Below are positions 6,160-6,799 of a stretch of 6,799 bases of DNA, piece by piece. Below the pieces are notes generated by a model. The model saw only the letters and a program-made list of their open reading frames with translations. It was not told the DNA's origin and searched no databases. Position numbers and translations under genes: made by a program. Position 1 is the first letter of the stretch. Every line of letters begins with the position of its first letter. Source of the DNA: Pseudarthrobacter sp. (GTDB taxonomy: Bacteria > Actinomycetota > Actinomycetes > Actinomycetales > Micrococcaceae); the NCBI GenBank assembly GCA_013362385.1, contig JABFWC010000405.1, positions 1 through 6,799 on the forward strand, written 5' to 3'.

Positions 6160-6470
6160 ATCGGTTTCTCCTCGTCCAGAAGTTGTGCCAGCGCATCCAG
6201 CCGCTGGTTCCAGTAGTGCTCGAAGTGCTTCACCCAGCCGCCGATCTCGGCAAGGCCGGCGGGCTGGAGGCGGTACACCCTGTTCCTACCCTGCCGTTCC
6301 TCCCGGACCAGCCCCGCCTCGCGGAGCACGGCCAGGTGTTCGGACGCCGCAGGACGGCTGAGATCCAGCAAACCTGTGAGCTCGCCGGCCGTTCGGGGTC
6401 CCTGCCGGAGCTCGTCCAGGATGGTGCGCCGCGCCGGGTTGGACACGGCGGCAAAGACGTCGGGAAGCAC
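6156..6470 (-). CDS. ArsR-family winged-helix repressor, non-metal type
   Basis: This is a 104-residue DNA-binding protein if started at the GTG at 6470. It begins LPDVFAAVSNPARRTILDEL (2-21), as family members usually do, followed by the HTH (about 27-55, recognition helix in SRPAASEHLAVLREAGLV) and the wing REERQGRNRVYRLQP (56-70). A C-terminal helix (73-101) is the likely dimer interface. The protein has no cysteine, so the classic ELCVC-type metal site is absent and arsenic or metal sensing is unlikely. An upstream in-frame ATG (6530) would add 20 unconserved residues encoded across the operator and promoter; the GTG lies 6 nt after a TATACT -10 element and suits a leaderless mRNA. The gene is first in a two-gene operon with the SRPBCC protein. 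Confidence 0.9.
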   Translation of the reverse strand: MLPDVFAAVSNPARRTILDELRQGPRTAGELTGLLDLSRPAASEHLAVLREAGLVREERQGRNRVYRLQPAGLAEIGGWVKHFEHYWNQRLDALAQLLDEEKPI

Positions 6471-6476
6471 CGGGAC

Positions 6477-6506
6477 AGTATATGTCGGATATTTCCGACA
6501 TATCAA
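6477..6506 (-). promoter_or_regulatory. Near-consensus leaderless promoter of the arsR-SRPBCC operon
   Basis: On the minus strand TTGATA (6506-6501), an 18-bp spacer and TATACT (6482-6477) each match the consensus at 5 of 6 positions. The GTG start codon follows after 6 nt, so transcription and translation probably begin at the same base. Confidence 0.8.
6480..6503. promoter_or_regulatory. 24-bp perfect inverted repeat, probable ArsR operator
   Basis: ATATGTCGGA (6480-6489) and TCCGACATAT (6494-6503) are perfect 10-bp arms around TATT. The repeat fills the spacer and touches both the -35 and -10 elements of the arsR promoter, so a dimer bound there would exclude RNA polymerase. Position and symmetry suit autorepression by the adjacent ArsR protein. 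Binding itself is inferred. Confidence 0.8.
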
Positions 6507-6529
6507 TTCCTGCGTGTGCGGCCGGTTCA

Positions 6530-6553
6530 CTTAACGTTGCTTAAGCATTTAAG
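6530..6553. promoter_or_regulatory. Overlapping CTTAA palindromes between arsR and the LacI gene
   Basis: CTTAA (6530-6534) pairs with TTAAG (6541-6545), giving a 16-bp inverted repeat. CTTAA (6540-6544) pairs with TTAAG (6549-6553), giving a 14-bp one. The two share bases, so they could be alternative or side-by-side operators, perhaps for the LacI-type protein. The arms are AT-rich and short, so chance is not excluded. Confidence 0.35.
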
Positions 6554-6565
6554 GCTTCGTAAGGT
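6537..6565 (+). promoter_or_regulatory. Tentative promoter of the LacI-family gene
   Basis: TTGCTT (6537-6542) and TAAGGT (6560-6565) are 17 bp apart and keep the most conserved -35 and -10 positions only. The predicted start would lie near 6572, about 40 nt before the ATG. The match is weak. Confidence 0.3.
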
Positions 6566-6578
6566 GACGGTGTTCACA
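6563..6578. promoter_or_regulatory. CRP/GlxR-like binding site
   Basis: GGTGA-N6-TCACA matches the cAMP-receptor-protein consensus TGTGA-N6-TCACA at 9 of 10 positions. GlxR of actinobacteria uses the same core. It lies 34-49 bp before the LacI-family start codon and overlaps the tentative -10 and start site, which would suit carbon-source control of the sugar regulator. Confidence 0.5.
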
Positions 6579-6594
6579 AAACGATACGGCCACC

Positions 6595-6604
6595 AAAGGA
6601 GGTG
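6595..6604 (+). promoter_or_regulatory. Perfect Shine-Dalgarno sequence for the LacI-family gene
   Basis: AAAGGAGGTG is fully complementary to the 16S rRNA 3' end. Nine nucleotides separate its GGAGG core from the ATG at 6612, which fixes the start. Confidence 0.85.
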
Positions 6605-6611
6605 GGAAGCA

Positions 6612-6799
6612 ATGGATAGCTTGCTGGCAGCGCGAAAGGCCACCGGTTTCGTGTCCGCTGCTTCGGTGGCCCGGGCGGCGGGAGTTTCGGCCGCCACGGT
6701 CTCCTACGTTATAAACGGCAAGACGGGCGTCTCCCCCGAGATGCGGCGCCACGTCCTGTCCGTGGCCAATGAACTCGGGTTCCGCCCCCGTGCCGGCGG
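6612..6799 (+). CDS. LacI-family transcriptional regulator, N-terminal part (runs off the window)
   Basis: The first 62 residues are visible before the window ends. They form a LacI-type DNA-binding domain: SVARAAGVSAATVSYVIN (18-35) is the helix-turn-helix, GKTGVSPEMRRHVLSVANELGF (36-57) the third helix and linker, and RPRAG (58-62) the approach to the hinge helix. About 13 extra residues precede the domain compared with short family members. The effector domain lies outside the window, so the sugar or other ligand cannot be inferred. The gene is divergent from arsR, and the shared 141-bp gap carries the ArsR operator, CTTAA palindromes and a CRP/GlxR-like site. No link between the two divergent genes is proven. 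Confidence 0.92.
   Translation, partial: MDSLLAARKATGFVSAASVARAAGVSAATVSYVINGKTGVSPEMRRHVLSVANELGFRPRAG

Noticed and set aside
5051..6196. 381-residue minus-strand frame covering the end of the membrane-protein gene and the SRPBCC gene, and a similar plus-strand frame at 5347-6216
   Set aside because: Both are Arg/Pro/Gly-rich and cross the 13-bp-stem terminator and several well-supported genes.
6471..6530. Upstream ATG extending the ArsR protein by 20 residues
   Set aside because: The extension would be encoded by the promoter and operator and is not like family N-termini.
1..6799. Mobile element, CRISPR array, toxin-antitoxin or defence system
   Set aside because: No transposase, integrase, terminal repeats, spaced direct repeats or defence-type domains were seen; gene layout is that of ordinary chromosomal operons.

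Overview
This is a high-GC, gene-dense chromosomal stretch. Leaderless-type promoters, IclR, LacI and ArsR regulators and the protein sequences themselves suggest an actinobacterium of the Arthrobacter/Pseudarthrobacter group (Micrococcaceae). That assignment is inference from composition and protein character, since no rRNA or other taxonomic marker is present. I see no tRNA, rRNA, CRISPR array or mobile element.

Left block (1-3300, minus strand): a three-gene catabolic cluster. In transcription order it holds an MHS-type MFS proton symporter (3204-1810), creatinase (creatine amidinohydrolase, 1721-468) and an IclR-family regulator cut by the window edge (402-1). Creatinase is the firmest call: every catalytic and substrate-binding residue I could place from the Pseudomonas putida enzyme is present. 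The simplest model is regulated uptake of creatine and its hydrolysis to sarcosine and urea. A TTGACT/TATCTT promoter precedes the transporter. A GTTGCA-N5-TGCAAC palindrome sits just downstream of the predicted transcription start, and a related 17-bp palindrome lies 147 bp further upstream.

Middle block (3300-5740, plus strand): a divergently transcribed two-gene unit joined by an ATGA overlap. The first gene encodes a single-pass membrane-anchored extracellular protein. The second encodes a 571-residue membrane protein that appears to be built from six copies of a two-helix module plus a soluble C-terminal domain (DUF5671-like from memory). Function is unknown. The unit ends at a hairpin with a perfect 13-bp stem, which it shares with the convergent operon on the right.

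Right block (5752-6799): a minus-strand pair with an ATGA overlap, encoding a cysteine-free ArsR-type repressor and an SRPBCC/AHSA1-domain protein. A 24-bp perfect inverted repeat fills the space between the -35 and -10 elements of a near-consensus leaderless promoter, an almost textbook autorepressor layout. Divergent from it is the start of a LacI-family regulator (6612 to the edge) with a perfect Shine-Dalgarno sequence, a CRP/GlxR-like site and overlapping CTTAA palindromes upstream.

I do not see a clear new defence or mobile system. The most promising undescribed elements are the proposed creatine transporter with its operator and leader region, and the six-module membrane protein with its secreted partner.
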